Shown: piece after piece, positions 44,462 to 53,270 of the stretch
Layout: each line of letters opens with the position of its first letter
Numbering within the stretch: the first letter of the stretch is position 1
Assembly: GCF_002240415.1 (NCBI RefSeq)
Contig: NZ_CP020028.1
Coordinates: forward strand, 4,427,501 to 4,491,500
Source: Paenibacillus kribbensis
GTDB lineage: Bacteria > Bacillota > Bacilli > Paenibacillales > Paenibacillaceae
Length of the DNA stretch: 64,000 nt
Direction: 5' to 3'
Notes under the pieces: model-generated
What the model saw: only the letters and a program-made list of their open reading frames with translations
Database searches by the model: none
What the model was told of the DNA's origin: nothing
Program-made: the position numbers and the translations under genes

Positions 44462-45108
44462 GCTTCTCCTCCTTCGGCCTCACTGGGCAGGATTTTTAGT
44501 GTGGTCATCATACGTTGAGCGACCGGACGCCATGTATCCATACGTTCCTCCGTACAGTTAAATGAGCATATAAGAGCCTGCCCTTCCAGAGCTGTAAAAA
44601 AGGTCAAATTATACAGACGCGTATTCAAAGCCGGAGTCATAAATTCACAGTATCCGACCCGTCGTCCATACACCTTGCACACACCGTCTGCATACCATTC
44701 CGTCAACTTTTGTGTGTGGTGCAAAATGTAGATCATCTCGCTGGTGAACGCCTCTAGCTCCTCATCCGTCAGTTCGCTTGCTGTCAGGTTAAAAGAAAAA
44801 TTGATCTCCCCCGTTGGATCGGTCAAAATGAGCGGTGGGCGATAACTCGAAGGATATTTAAGTTCAATCTCCCGCTCGCCCATCTCGGTGAATGTCCGGG
44901 GCAGCCATATCGAAATTTTGTCGTTCAGCAAAGGACGTTCTGCAAAAGCGATTCGTTCTCCGTCCAGCATCATAAGTGGATGAAGTTCCAAGCTGCTCTC
45001 AGACTCTATGTAATTGTGTAAATCCGATTTTGGAAGACCTGATGCACCCTGTTGTTCCTTCCGTGCAGCATTAATCATGTCTGCAATTTGCTCATCCATA
45101 TGTTCCAT
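44449..45108 (-). CDS. DcrB-related protein of the injection island
   Basis: The 219-residue protein has a DcrB/DUF1795-like core: SIWLPRTFTEMGEREIELKYPS, PLILTDPTGEINFSFNLT, and a C-terminal ALEGQALICSFNCTEERMDTWRPVAQRMMTTLKI, as in the PF08786-type proteins that accompany VgrG genes. It has no signal peptide or lipobox. It is the first gene of the effector operon and overlaps the spike gene, so a role as a loading adaptor or chaperone is inferred. Ribosome site AAAGGAG precedes ATG 45108. Confidence 0.8.
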   Translation of the reverse strand: MEHMDEQIADMINAARKEQQGASGLPKSDLHNYIESESSLELHPLMMLDGERIAFAERPLLNDKISIWLPRTFTEMGEREIELKYPSSYRPPLILTDPTGEINFSFNLTASELTDEELEAFTSEMIYILHHTQKLTEWYADGVCKVYGRRVGYCEFMTPALNTRLYNLTFFTALEGQALICSFNCTEERMDTWRPVAQRMMTTLKILPSEAEGGEAWSR

Positions 45109-45565
45109 CGTCGATAAAACTCCTTTATATGTCCAATCTCAATATTCATTTCGTGGAACTCTATAATATAATTGAATCCAAAGAACCATTTGAATTCCAA
45201 TTTATACCTTACATTATAGGTATCATACGGAGTGTCTTTGTTATTGTCAATTTATAACTTTTATAAAACAAACAAGATATTAGACCTATTATCATGCATA
45301 AAAATGAAAGATTTACTATCATTCAGATTCTTTTTACCCAGAGCAAGCCTCCATACTTGTGAAAACACGTCTTCATTTTCATAAAAATAAAGCTGATTTC
45401 CCTATGAACCTCTTTAATTTAATATAATCATATAAATTTTAAACTCCTAAAAATGATTCTTTAGAACCTGAATCAAAATGCCTATTTTCGAAAACAAAAA
45501 AGCCTACCTTTGCTACCAGGTAAGCTCCTCACGAATATGAATAAATCATAAAACTTCCTATATAT
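45109..45565. other. AT-rich gap upstream of the effector operon
   Basis: This 457-base stretch contains no gene. It must hold the promoter of the effector operon; an AT-rich TATATTATAG element near 45160-45172 on the minus strand is a possible -10 but no matching -35 was identified. The AraC-gene terminator lies at its far end. Confidence 0.55.
45495..45525 (-). terminator. Terminator of the AraC-family gene
   Basis: AGCCTACCT/AGGTAAGCT is a near-perfect stem with a seven-base loop, followed by six T on the minus strand, about 40 bases after the stop at 45566. Confidence 0.75.
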
Positions 45566-46474
45566 TCAGTCCCCTTCCTCCTCCGCATAGTTCCATACAT
45601 GGCGTTCCACAGCAGAACGGTATTCAACTGGTGTCTTGCCTGTGTGCTTTTTGAACAACATATGAAAATACTGCCTGCTGCCCACACCCACATAATCGGC
45701 AATTTCCTGAATGGGAATGTCCGTTTGCTGAAGCAGCATTCGGGCCTTGTCCATTCGCAGCATGGTCAAATAAGCGGTAAGTGTTTGTCCGGTATGTTTT
45801 TTGAAAATACGGTGCAAATACCCCGGATGCAGATTCACGGCTGCCGCCATATCCTGGACCACAATATCCCGATCATAGTTCAGATGGAGAAATTCAAGGC
45901 AGCGTTTGACGTACATATCCGTTTGCTGCGTGTTGCTGTGCGCTGCCTCTTCCCGCAAACGCGCAATTCGCACCAGCAGCTGCATAAAAAGCAGTTCTGC
46001 CATTGCACCCGGATGTTCTTTTCGTTGATCCAGCTCCAGCACGAGACTTTTCAGCGTAAAATATACCTCTTCCGGGTCCGACAATACCAGATACGGGAAT
46101 GGACGCGACATAAAGGCTGTGATCTCCTGCTCCTCCGCTGCCATTTGCCGGATTGACGGTCCTACACTCATCCCCTCCATAAAACCAAACTCTACGTTCA
46201 GCATCCGGCACGATTGTTCTCCCTCCACCACCAGTCGGTGCGGTACGCCTGCGTCCAGCATAATAAACTCGCCTTTACGCAGCGTAATGCTTTCCGCCTT
46301 TCCTCCCGTTTGTACATCCACCCGGCACAGGCCGGAAATCATGTACATGATCTCCGTGGAACGATGATCGTGGTACGGCATCGTATAGTCGCGCCACTGC
46401 TTGTAATAGTAAGCAAAGAAACGGGGAATATAATCCCCGTTCCGCAAACGCAGCTCAAACAGACTTCCGTTCAT
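45566..46474 (-). CDS. AraC-family transcriptional regulator with cupin sensor
   Basis: The 302-residue regulator has an N-terminal cupin domain (MPYHDHRSTEIMYMISG, ITLRKGEFIMLDAGVPHRLVV; His-rich metal or sugar site) and a C-terminal AraC double HTH (residues ~195-290: FLHLNYDRDIVVQDMAAAVNLH, FKKHTGQTLTAYLTMLRMDKA, IADYVGVGSRQYFHMLFKK). Such proteins usually control carbohydrate genes; none is adjacent, as malic enzyme and the effector island flank it. It is a single-gene unit with its own terminator. Ligand unknown. Confidence 0.92.
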   Translation of the reverse strand: MNGSLFELRLRNGDYIPRFFAYYYKQWRDYTMPYHDHRSTEIMYMISGLCRVDVQTGGKAESITLRKGEFIMLDAGVPHRLVVEGEQSCRMLNVEFGFMEGMSVGPSIRQMAAEEQEITAFMSRPFPYLVLSDPEEVYFTLKSLVLELDQRKEHPGAMAELLFMQLLVRIARLREEAAHSNTQQTDMYVKRCLEFLHLNYDRDIVVQDMAAAVNLHPGYLHRIFKKHTGQTLTAYLTMLRMDKARMLLQQTDIPIQEIADYVGVGSRQYFHMLFKKHTGKTPVEYRSAVERHVWNYAEEEGD

Positions 46475-46601
46475 CCCCGCACCTCCGCAAAATAGATAAG
46501 GCTAACACGGCAGCGTATCTGCAGCCGTTCTATTTTCACAGTTTAACAGACCTGGTCGTGTTATTCTATTTTGCTCCACCGGACGATCTAAAATCCTTTG
46601 G

Positions 46602-48011
46602 CTATCTAAAATCCGGTGGAATACGCCGGGCCGTTCCGGTCAGAATAGCCGCTTCAATCACAGACTTCCTCACCTCGGTAACGACCTGTTCGTTGAATAT
46701 GCTCGGGATAATATACTGCTCGTTCAATTCCCGTTCACTTACGACGGAAGCAATGGCACGGGCGGCGGCTAACTTCATCGGCTCGTTGATGTGGCGTGCC
46801 CGGCAATCGAGCGCTCCTCTGAATATCCCCGGAAACACCAGCACATTGTTGATTTGGTTGGGATAGTCGCTACGCCCTGTTGCAAATACACGGACATGCG
46901 GAATGGCTTCCTCGGGAGCAATTTCCGGCTGCGGATTGGCCATGGCAAAAACAATGCTGTCTGCAGCCATACGTTGTACATCTGAGGCATCGAGCAGATT
47001 ACCCCGGGATACGCCGATGAACACATCCGCATCCGCAATGACATCCTTTAATGTGCCTGACTGTGACTCTACCTGAGGCTGATCTGCCAGCCACTGCCAC
47101 ATTGGATATTGATAGGTTCCACCTCGCACAATGGCTCCATCCCGGTCTACCGGAACAAGGCGGCTTACCCCTGCGGCGAGCAGCATTTTGCATATCGACA
47201 CACCTGCGGCCCCGATTCCGTTCACAACAACCCGAACATTTTCGATCCGCTTGCCAACTACTTTCAGCGCATTCAGCAGCCCGGCAATCACAACCACCGC
47301 CGTCCCATGCTGATCATCGTGGAAGACAGGAATATCCAGTTCTTCCGCCAGCCGGGTTTCAATCTCAAAACAGCGTGGAGAGCTGATGTCCTCTAAATTA
47401 ATGCCCCCGAAAATCGGGCTGATCGCCTTAATCGTACGAATGATTTCCTCTGTATCCTTTGTGTCCAGACAAATGGGGAATGCATCTACTCCTGCCAGCT
47501 GCTTGAACAGCATCGCTTTGCCCTCCATCACGGGTGCAGCCGCATGCGGACCGATATCGCCGAGCCCAAGCACGGCGGTGCCATCGGTAACAACCGCGAC
47601 GGTATTTCGTTTGATGGTCAGGGAGTACGCTTTTTTCGGATTTTCATGAATGGCCGTACAGACCCGGGCCACTCCCGGCGTATATACCCGCGATAGATCA
47701 TCCCGATTTTTAATCGGCAAATTGGGCCGGATGGATATTTTCCCTCCCAGGTGCGCGAGAAACGTGCGGTCAGAAACGTTAATCAGTTGAACACCTGCTA
47801 ACAACTTGAGTGATTCGATTAGCGATGCCTCTGCTACTTCAGCGACGTGGACTGTGATGTCACGAACGGATGAATCCTGTCCGGGACGAATAACATCAAT
47901 AGAAGTAATATCTCCCCCGGCATGGCTGATGGTTGATGCGACATCACCAAAGTTTACTTTGGAATGGACAAGCTCCAATCGAAGAATCAGACTATTAAAG
48001 GCCACGGGCAT
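46602..48011 (-). CDS. NAD(P)-dependent malic enzyme with ACT domain
   Basis: The 469-residue enzyme oxidatively decarboxylates malate to pyruvate. An N-terminal ACT domain (residues 1-85, LRLELVHSKVNFGDVASTIS) probably gives allosteric control. The catalytic part has YTPGVARVCTAI (Tyr), VTDGTAVLGLGDIGPHAAAPVMEGK (Lys), INLEDISSPRCFEIE and VFHDDQHGTAVV (metal ligands), and the Rossmann motif VVVNGIGAAGVSICKML. The short ME form is typical of Bacilli (YtsJ/MalS-like). It lies 134 bases downstream of the dctR-like gene on the same strand, so malate sensing and malate use are probably co-expressed. Confidence 0.94.
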   Translation of the reverse strand: MPVAFNSLILRLELVHSKVNFGDVASTISHAGGDITSIDVIRPGQDSSVRDITVHVAEVAEASLIESLKLLAGVQLINVSDRTFLAHLGGKISIRPNLPIKNRDDLSRVYTPGVARVCTAIHENPKKAYSLTIKRNTVAVVTDGTAVLGLGDIGPHAAAPVMEGKAMLFKQLAGVDAFPICLDTKDTEEIIRTIKAISPIFGGINLEDISSPRCFEIETRLAEELDIPVFHDDQHGTAVVVIAGLLNALKVVGKRIENVRVVVNGIGAAGVSICKMLLAAGVSRLVPVDRDGAIVRGGTYQYPMWQWLADQPQVESQSGTLKDVIADADVFIGVSRGNLLDASDVQRMAADSIVFAMANPQPEIAPEEAIPHVRVFATGRSDYPNQINNVLVFPGIFRGALDCRARHINEPMKLAAARAIASVVSERELNEQYIIPSIFNEQVVTEVRKSVIEAAILTGTARRIPPDFR

Positions 48012-48145
48012 CTACTCCTATTCTATTCATAGTACAGTGCCGCCCTAAGGCAGACACGTGTATGGTTATTCATATAATCATGCTGTTCCCTGCTTTCACA
48101 TGTTACCGCTTTCATAAAAGCGTTGGGAAGCTTTTGTCCATATTG

Positions 48146-48901
48146 TTACTTATGGTCATTTTGGTCACGCAGCAGCTCATACCGATTAACGGGACGACCG
48201 ACCCCGCCGTAATGCACAACAAGGCGCACGATCCCTTTTTTCTCCAGATAATCCAGGTATCTTCTTGCCGTTACACGGGCAATCCCCACTCCCTCCGCCG
48301 TTTCTTCAGCAGACAGTTTGCCGCCATGCTGCTCCATGACCGCAAGCACCTGCTTCAGAGTCGCTGCATTCAAGCCTTTTGGCAGCTCATCGTAAGACAT
48401 CGCCCATTCTTCGTATACTGGAGCAGGGACTACCTCTTCCTTGGCAGCTTCTCTATTTTGCATAATGAGGTCCAGCTCTTCCTGGGTTCCTACTTCTTTC
48501 GCCCATAATCCAGCCTGCTGTACCCGGTAGCGCTCCAATGTATGGTGGATACGCTCTACCTTGAACGGCTTCATGATATAATCGAACGCTCCGTTTCGCA
48601 TCATTTCGCGGATCGTCTCCGTATCCTTCGCAGCCGTCACGACAACTACATCTACAGGCAATACCATGGAACGGATGCGCTGCAGGGTTGTTATCCCGCC
48701 CAGCGACGGCATAAACACGTCAAGAAAAACCAGATCAGGCTTTAGCTCCTCGATCAACTCCAGCCCCCGCAGCCCATTGGAAGCCAGACCTACGACCTGA
48801 AATCCGTCAACCTGTTCGATAAACTGCCGATTCACCTCTTGTACCATTGGATCATCCTCGACCAGCAGCACACGAAAAAGTGATTTGATAGGTTTACTCA
48901 T
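48146..48901 (-). CDS. dctR: CitB/DctR-type response regulator
   Basis: The 251-residue regulator has a receiver domain (VLLVEDDPMVQEVN, phospho-acceptor Asp in LVFLDVFMPSLGG, Thr in VVTAAKD, Lys in YIMKPFK) and a C-terminal winged HTH (KLSAEETAEGVGIARVTARRYLDYLEKKG) of the CitT/DcuR/MalR family. The partner kinase gene overlaps it by eight bases. By synteny with B. subtilis dctB-S-R-P it should activate the dicarboxylate transporter genes on the opposite strand, and perhaps malic enzyme. MalR is a close alternative name. Confidence 0.88.
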   Translation of the reverse strand: MSKPIKSLFRVLLVEDDPMVQEVNRQFIEQVDGFQVVGLASNGLRGLELIEELKPDLVFLDVFMPSLGGITTLQRIRSMVLPVDVVVVTAAKDTETIREMMRNGAFDYIMKPFKVERIHHTLERYRVQQAGLWAKEVGTQEELDLIMQNREAAKEEVVPAPVYEEWAMSYDELPKGLNAATLKQVLAVMEQHGGKLSAEETAEGVGIARVTARRYLDYLEKKGIVRLVVHYGGVGRPVNRYELLRDQNDHK

Positions 48902-50495
48902 CGTCGCTCCCTCTCTCCTTCAACGGAAATAGAATCTCTATGGAAGTTCCCAAGCCAAGTGAAGGTTCGCATGTCAGGCGGCCATTCCCCTTGGTGACAA
49001 TCCCGCTCAGTAAATGCAGCCCCATGCCGCGGCTCTCTCCGTCCTTGGTCGTAAATCCGCGTTCGAGCATTCGTTTCTTCGTGGTCTCCGACATGCCACA
49101 GCCATTATCCTCGACCAATATGGACATATATTCGTCATCCTGCCGGATGCTGACATAAACCTCCTTGGAGCCGACCTCTGTATCCTCCAGTGCATCAAAG
49201 GCGTTCTCAATCAGATTTCCGAGTAACAGAACAAAATCATGTCGGTCAATTAGCCGGGGAAATTGATTCATTCTGCTGTCAGGATCAATCCTAATATCAA
49301 TGCCAAGCTCTTTGCCACGGCTAATTTTACCCAACAGCAAACCTGCAACTCCGTCGTCATCGAAATGCCGTTGCAGGAAGCGTGTAATCTCCTCCTGTTG
49401 CTCGGTCACCTCAAACAGATAGCTCAAAGCCTCGTTCTGCTGTCCTAGCTGGAGCAAACCAGCAACAGTATGCATTTTGTTCATATGCTCATGATTTTGT
49501 GCACGAAGCGCATGAACAAACTCTTTGACACCTGTGAGCTCCTCGGCCATTCTCGTTACTTCGGTTTTATCCTGAAATATGGAGATCGCCCCCATCGTAA
49601 CTCCCTGTTCGCGAATGGGAATCCGGTTGCTCCAAATAATGGTCCCGCCAATTTTTAGCTCCTGGCTCAGAATCGCGACTCCCGAATCCAGCACTTCCGG
49701 CAAACGGGTATCCGGAATGACCTCACGGATCGGCAAGCCCACTACATCACGGTGTACGTGGAAGATTTGCTTGGCTCGTTCGTTGAAAATGGTAATCATG
49801 CAGTTGCGGTCAATGGCAATGACACCCTCGTGCATTGCCTGAAAGGCCGCACTTCGCTCGCGAAACATTCTCGCAATCTCCTGCGGCTCCAGGTTGAACA
49901 TCTGGAGCTTAATATGACGGGCCAGCAGGGCAGAGCCAATCACACCAAACATCATCGACAGCAGCGAAGTCATGATGATGGATTGTTTTTCCTGCCGGAT
50001 GATTTCCGTCACGCTTGGCAGCAAGCCGCCCGCTACAACGACGCCCACCTGCTCCGAGGAAGCATTCATAATCGGCACAAAGGAACGCAAGCCAATCCCC
50101 GCTTCGCTGCGAACTTTGGAGACATACGTATGTTCAGCAAATGCGGCATCATCGTCCCGAGCCTCAAACGTTCCGCCGATTCGCTCCGAAAGCGGATGAG
50201 ACAACCGTTTGCGGTTCATATCGAGCACGACAATATAAGCCGTATTGTTTAATATCCGAATTTTGTCCGCCATAGGCGCAATCACGGCAGAAGCATTCGG
50301 GTCATCAATTCGTTCCACGACGTCCGGCAGGTTGGCAACCGTCTGAGCCGTAATCGTAAGCCGCTGTTTGAGTTCTTCTTCCTTGATCCGGGTAGCGATA
50401 CCCAGCAAAAAAAGACCGCCGATCAAAAGAGCAAAAAGCACGACCCCAAATGAAAGGATCATAATTTTCCAATACATGCGAAGTCTGTTCATCAT
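48894..50495 (-). CDS. dctS: CitA/DctS-type sensor histidine kinase
   Basis: The 533-residue membrane kinase has spans near residues 12-33 and 172-192 enclosing a CitA-like PAS domain (YIVVLDMNRKRLSHPLSERIGG). A cytoplasmic PAS (~210-320, MHEGVIAIDRNCMITIFNE) follows. The H-box is FVHALRAQNHEHMNKMHTVAG, as in the CitA/DcuS family, and the ATPase ends with DNGCGMSE and GMGLHLLSG. It detects C4-dicarboxylates or citrate; the adjacent binding protein gene suggests the DctB-assisted sensing known in B. subtilis. ATG 50495 follows GGAAGGAAC. Confidence 0.9.
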   Translation of the reverse strand: MMNRLRMYWKIMILSFGVVLFALLIGGLFLLGIATRIKEEELKQRLTITAQTVANLPDVVERIDDPNASAVIAPMADKIRILNNTAYIVVLDMNRKRLSHPLSERIGGTFEARDDDAAFAEHTYVSKVRSEAGIGLRSFVPIMNASSEQVGVVVAGGLLPSVTEIIRQEKQSIIMTSLLSMMFGVIGSALLARHIKLQMFNLEPQEIARMFRERSAAFQAMHEGVIAIDRNCMITIFNERAKQIFHVHRDVVGLPIREVIPDTRLPEVLDSGVAILSQELKIGGTIIWSNRIPIREQGVTMGAISIFQDKTEVTRMAEELTGVKEFVHALRAQNHEHMNKMHTVAGLLQLGQQNEALSYLFEVTEQQEEITRFLQRHFDDDGVAGLLLGKISRGKELGIDIRIDPDSRMNQFPRLIDRHDFVLLLGNLIENAFDALEDTEVGSKEVYVSIRQDDEYMSILVEDNGCGMSETTKKRMLERGFTTKDGESRGMGLHLLSGIVTKGNGRLTCEPSLGLGTSIEILFPLKERGSDDE

Positions 50496-50509
50496 TTGTT
50501 CCTTCCCTA

Positions 50510-50523
50510 TTAAAGCGTTTACC
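50510..50523. promoter_or_regulatory. cre-like site between dctS- and dctB-like genes
   Basis: TTAAAGCGTTTACC matches most of the CcpA operator consensus (GCG core with AAA and TTT flanks). It lies in the 83-base divergent promoter region, so it could act on both units. Catabolite control is inferred. Confidence 0.4.
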
Positions 50524-50578
50524 TTTGAATATCATTGTGGAATAATGGGTCTAAAATAGCAACAGAGGGGGTTAATTT

Positions 50579-51613
50579 GTGAAAAGAGCTGTTGGATTCT
50601 CCGTTTTGCTCATACTGGGCATTCTAACGGCTTATGTGATCGGTTTTCAAAAAAATTTTGGTGAAGAGCTCCCTTATGATGATGAATTTACTGGTCTGAA
50701 GGAAAGGATCGTGATCAAATTCAGCCACGTCGTGGCTGAGAACTCGCCCAAAGGGCTGGCTGCCGCTCGTTTTGCCCAGCTTGTTAAAGAAAAATCCCAT
50801 GACCGGATTGAGATTCAGGTGTTCCCTAATGGAATGCGCTACTCAGAATCCACCGAAGTGGCTGCACTTCAACGGGGAGAAATCCAGATGATCGCGCCTT
50901 CATTTTCCAATTTGAATGCGATTGATCCGGCCTGGCTGGTGATGGATCTTCCATTTGCCTTCGAGAATCAAGCTGGGGTCGATCAGGCACTGAACGGGCA
51001 ATTGGGCAAGCGGCTATCGCAAACACTTGAACCCCATGGAATGAAAGGCGTCGCTTTCTGGTCCAACGGCTTTCGACAGATCACTAACAACACCCATCCC
51101 ATTAGCCAGCCCGCAGACTTTGTGGGCTTGAAATTCCGTATTCAGCCAAGCAAGGTGTTGGAGCGTCAGTTTGAAGCACTTGGGGCATCGACCATTAGTA
51201 CTCCTTTCAATGAAATATACCACAACCTGGAGACGGGCACAGCAGATGGACAGGAGAACACAATATCCAACATCCTTACCAAACGGTTTTACCAGGTGCA
51301 ACGATATATGACCATCAGCAATCACAGCTATCTGGGGTATGCCGTCGTATTTAACAAATCCTATTGGGATAGCCTCCCAAGTGATGCCAAGCTGGTGCTG
51401 CAGGAGGCACTTGAGGAAACGACACGCTGGAACAAACGGGAAACAAATGAAAATGCCAATCGGCTTAGCCAGCTGCAACAGGCCGGAGATATTACTATTA
51501 CCCGTCTGTCCGAGGATGAGCGTATGCTTTGGAGGAAACGTCTGCGCGCACTCTATCCGGAGTTCATCCCTGTCATCGGGTCGGATCTGATGAATATGAT
51601 TCAGGGACCTTAA
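50579..51613 (+). CDS. dctB: TRAP-type C4-dicarboxylate binding protein (DctB-like)
   Basis: The 344-residue exported protein has an N-terminal hydrophobic segment (residues 4-22) without a lipobox. The DctP-type receptor domain shows [30 protein letters not shown]-like [34 protein letters not shown] (substrate Arg) and [17 protein letters not shown] permease genes are absent; a DctP-type symporter follows instead. This is the B. subtilis dct arrangement, where DctB serves as co-sensor with DctS. The start is GTG 50579, after GAGGGGG. Confidence 0.88.
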   Translation: MKRAVGFSVLLILGILTAYVIGFQKNFGEELPYDDEFTGLKERIVIKFSHVVAENSPKGLAAARFAQLVKEKSHDRIEIQVFPNGMRYSESTEVAALQRGEIQMIAPSFSNLNAIDPAWLVMDLPFAFENQAGVDQALNGQLGKRLSQTLEPHGMKGVAFWSNGFRQITNNTHPISQPADFVGLKFRIQPSKVLERQFEALGASTISTPFNEIYHNLETGTADGQENTISNILTKRFYQVQRYMTISNHSYLGYAVVFNKSYWDSLPSDAKLVLQEALEETTRWNKRETNENANRLSQLQQAGDITITRLSEDERMLWRKRLRALYPEFIPVIGSDLMNMIQGP

Positions 51614-51684
51614 AGACCAAAAAGAACGTTATGACCGTATTCTTGTTTGCCAAGATCGTAGCTTTTACACTGGGGATACAAAAA

Positions 51685-51698
51685 ATAAAGCGTTTTCA
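51685..51698. promoter_or_regulatory. cre-like site upstream of the symporter gene
   Basis: ATAAAGCGTTTTCA has a perfect right half of the CcpA operator and a partly matching left half. It sits about 30 bases before the symporter start, where it could block readthrough from the dctB-like gene. Confidence 0.4.
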
Positions 51699-51728
51699 AA
51701 AATCAAAGGAAAGCGAGAGCGTATCCCT

Positions 51729-53033
51729 ATGAAACTGAGAATTAATTTTAAAAACTTGACGGTTCAGGTCGTTATCGCTATTGTTCTGGGCATTCTACTG
51801 GGCCACTTTTTTCCTACAACAGGTGAAAAGCTCAAAGTGCTCGGAGACTCTTTTATCAAGCTCATCAAGATGGTCATCGCACCCATTGTATTTTTTACGG
51901 TTGTGCACGGCATTGCCAGTATGGGGGACATGAAAAAGGTCGGTCGTATCGGCGGAAAGGCGCTTCTTTATTTTGAAATCGTTACCACGATTGCGCTGGC
52001 TATTGGTCTGCTTGTGGTTAACCTCGTAAGACCGGGAGCTGGCATTGATGTGAGCAAGGCTACCGGAGACGTATCTCAATATGCTCAAAAAGCAGCGGAA
52101 TCAAGTCATGGATTCGTTGATTTCATCGTCGGCATTATTCCTGAAAATGTAGTCAGCGCTATGGCAGGTGGAGAGCTGCTGCCTATCCTGCTCTTTGCCA
52201 TTCTCTTCGGGCTGTCACTGACGGCCATGGGAGAGCAAGCCAAACCCGTCATTGTCCTGTTCGACAAGCTGTCGCACGCCTTCTTTGGCATCGTCAATAT
52301 GGTCATGAAATTATCACCAATCGCCGCATTTGGTGCCATGTCCTATACCATTGGCAAATTCGGCATCGGGTCATTGACCTCTCTCGGCAAGCTGATGGGC
52401 TCCGTTTACCTGACCATGGCTTTATTTGTTATCATTGTACTCGGTCTGATTGCTCGCATGTACGGGTTCAGTATTTTCAAGTTTATTGCTTATATCAAAG
52501 AAGAAATTTTGCTTGTACTCGGTACTTCATCATCCGAATCTGCCCTGCCACGTATGATGGACAAAATGGAGAAATACGGCTGCTCCAAGTCAGTGGTCGG
52601 TCTGGTTATTCCGACGGGCTATTCGTTTAACCTGGATGGTACGGCGATCTATTTGTCCATGGCCGCCATATTCGTGGCTCAGGCCTCTGGTGTCGATATG
52701 ACTCTATGGCAGCAGCTGACACTGCTCGGCATTCTCATGCTGACCTCGAAAGGAGCAGCAGGCGTCACGGGCTCTGGATTTATCACGCTGGCAGCCACAC
52801 TCGCGGCCTTCCCTTCCATTCCGCTGGCGGGAATGGCGCTGCTGCTCGGTGTGGACCGCTTCATGTCGGAAGCACGCGCCATCACCAATCTGATTGGTAA
52901 CGGAGTCGCTACCGTCATCGTCGCCAAATCGGAAAAGGAGTTTCATCCCGACAAACAAGTGGAGATGATTCCGGCAGCGACTGAGTTTGAAAAATCCAGT
53001 CCCTTAAACAGCCCGGTTACTGAATCTGTATAA
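51729..53033 (+). CDS. dctP: Dicarboxylate:cation symporter (DctA/DctP family)
   Basis: The 434-residue membrane protein of the DAACS family takes up succinate, fumarate or malate with protons or sodium. It has about eight spans and the family motifs [21 protein letters not shown], the serine-rich [14 protein letters not shown] re-entrant loop, [20 protein letters not shown] (NLDGT) and [17 protein letters not shown]. GltP-type glutamate transport is an alternative, but the neighbouring sensor and malic enzyme favour C4-dicarboxylates. It is 115 bases downstream of the dctB-like gene. The ATG has only a weak, distant AAAGGAAAG ribosome site. Confidence 0.93.
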   Translation: MKLRINFKNLTVQVVIAIVLGILLGHFFPTTGEKLKVLGDSFIKLIKMVIAPIVFFTVVHGIASMGDMKKVGRIGGKALLYFEIVTTIALAIGLLVVNLVRPGAGIDVSKATGDVSQYAQKAAESSHGFVDFIVGIIPENVVSAMAGGELLPILLFAILFGLSLTAMGEQAKPVIVLFDKLSHAFFGIVNMVMKLSPIAAFGAMSYTIGKFGIGSLTSLGKLMGSVYLTMALFVIIVLGLIARMYGFSIFKFIAYIKEEILLVLGTSSSESALPRMMDKMEKYGCSKSVVGLVIPTGYSFNLDGTAIYLSMAAIFVAQASGVDMTLWQQLTLLGILMLTSKGAAGVTGSGFITLAATLAAFPSIPLAGMALLLGVDRFMSEARAITNLIGNGVATVIVAKSEKEFHPDKQVEMIPAATEFEKSSPLNSPVTESV

Positions 53034-53081
53034 TAAGGCAATACTTTTTTGAAACTATTAAAAGATATATTGTGTCGGTTT

Positions 53082-53124
53082 GGGGGTGTCCCAAAAGCCA
53101 TAAAATGGCTGCTGGGACACCCCC
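53082..53124. repeat. Long GC-rich hairpin next to a transposase remnant
   Basis: GGGGGTGTCCCA and TGGGACACCCCC are exact complements, with an inner AGCCAT/ATGGCT stem. There is no T run directly after it. It could terminate the symporter gene imperfectly, but it abuts a transposase fragment and may be an IS-related end. Confidence 0.6.
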
Positions 53125-53137
53125 GTTGTTTTAAAAC

Positions 53138-53242
53138 ATCCCACCTAACCACCTCGTTCATGTCGTCAATGACGCTATTCATCGGCTGGACGACTCCATC
53201 TTAGACGTAGCCTACCCCGACGGAGGCCGTGACAGCAAACAC
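53138..53242 (+). pseudogene. IS1182-type transposase N-terminal remnant
   Basis: The plus strand reads IPPNHLVHVVNDAIHRLDDS, then ILDVAYPDGGRDSKH, which is the typical N-terminal region of IS1182-family transposases (IPxxHLVRxVNxxIxxLDxS, then YxGGGRxSYHP). No start codon precedes it and the catalytic DDE part is missing. After position 53242 the frame runs into the neighbouring convergent gene. Confidence 0.75.
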
Positions 53243-53270
53243 AAGGCCAAACTGCCTATCGAGAGCCAGC

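Noticed and set aside
46577..46618. CCACCGGA/TCCGGTGG inverted repeat at the malic enzyme stop
   Set aside because: It overlaps the coding end and has no T run. It also contains a short direct repeat, so chance pairing is more likely than a terminator.
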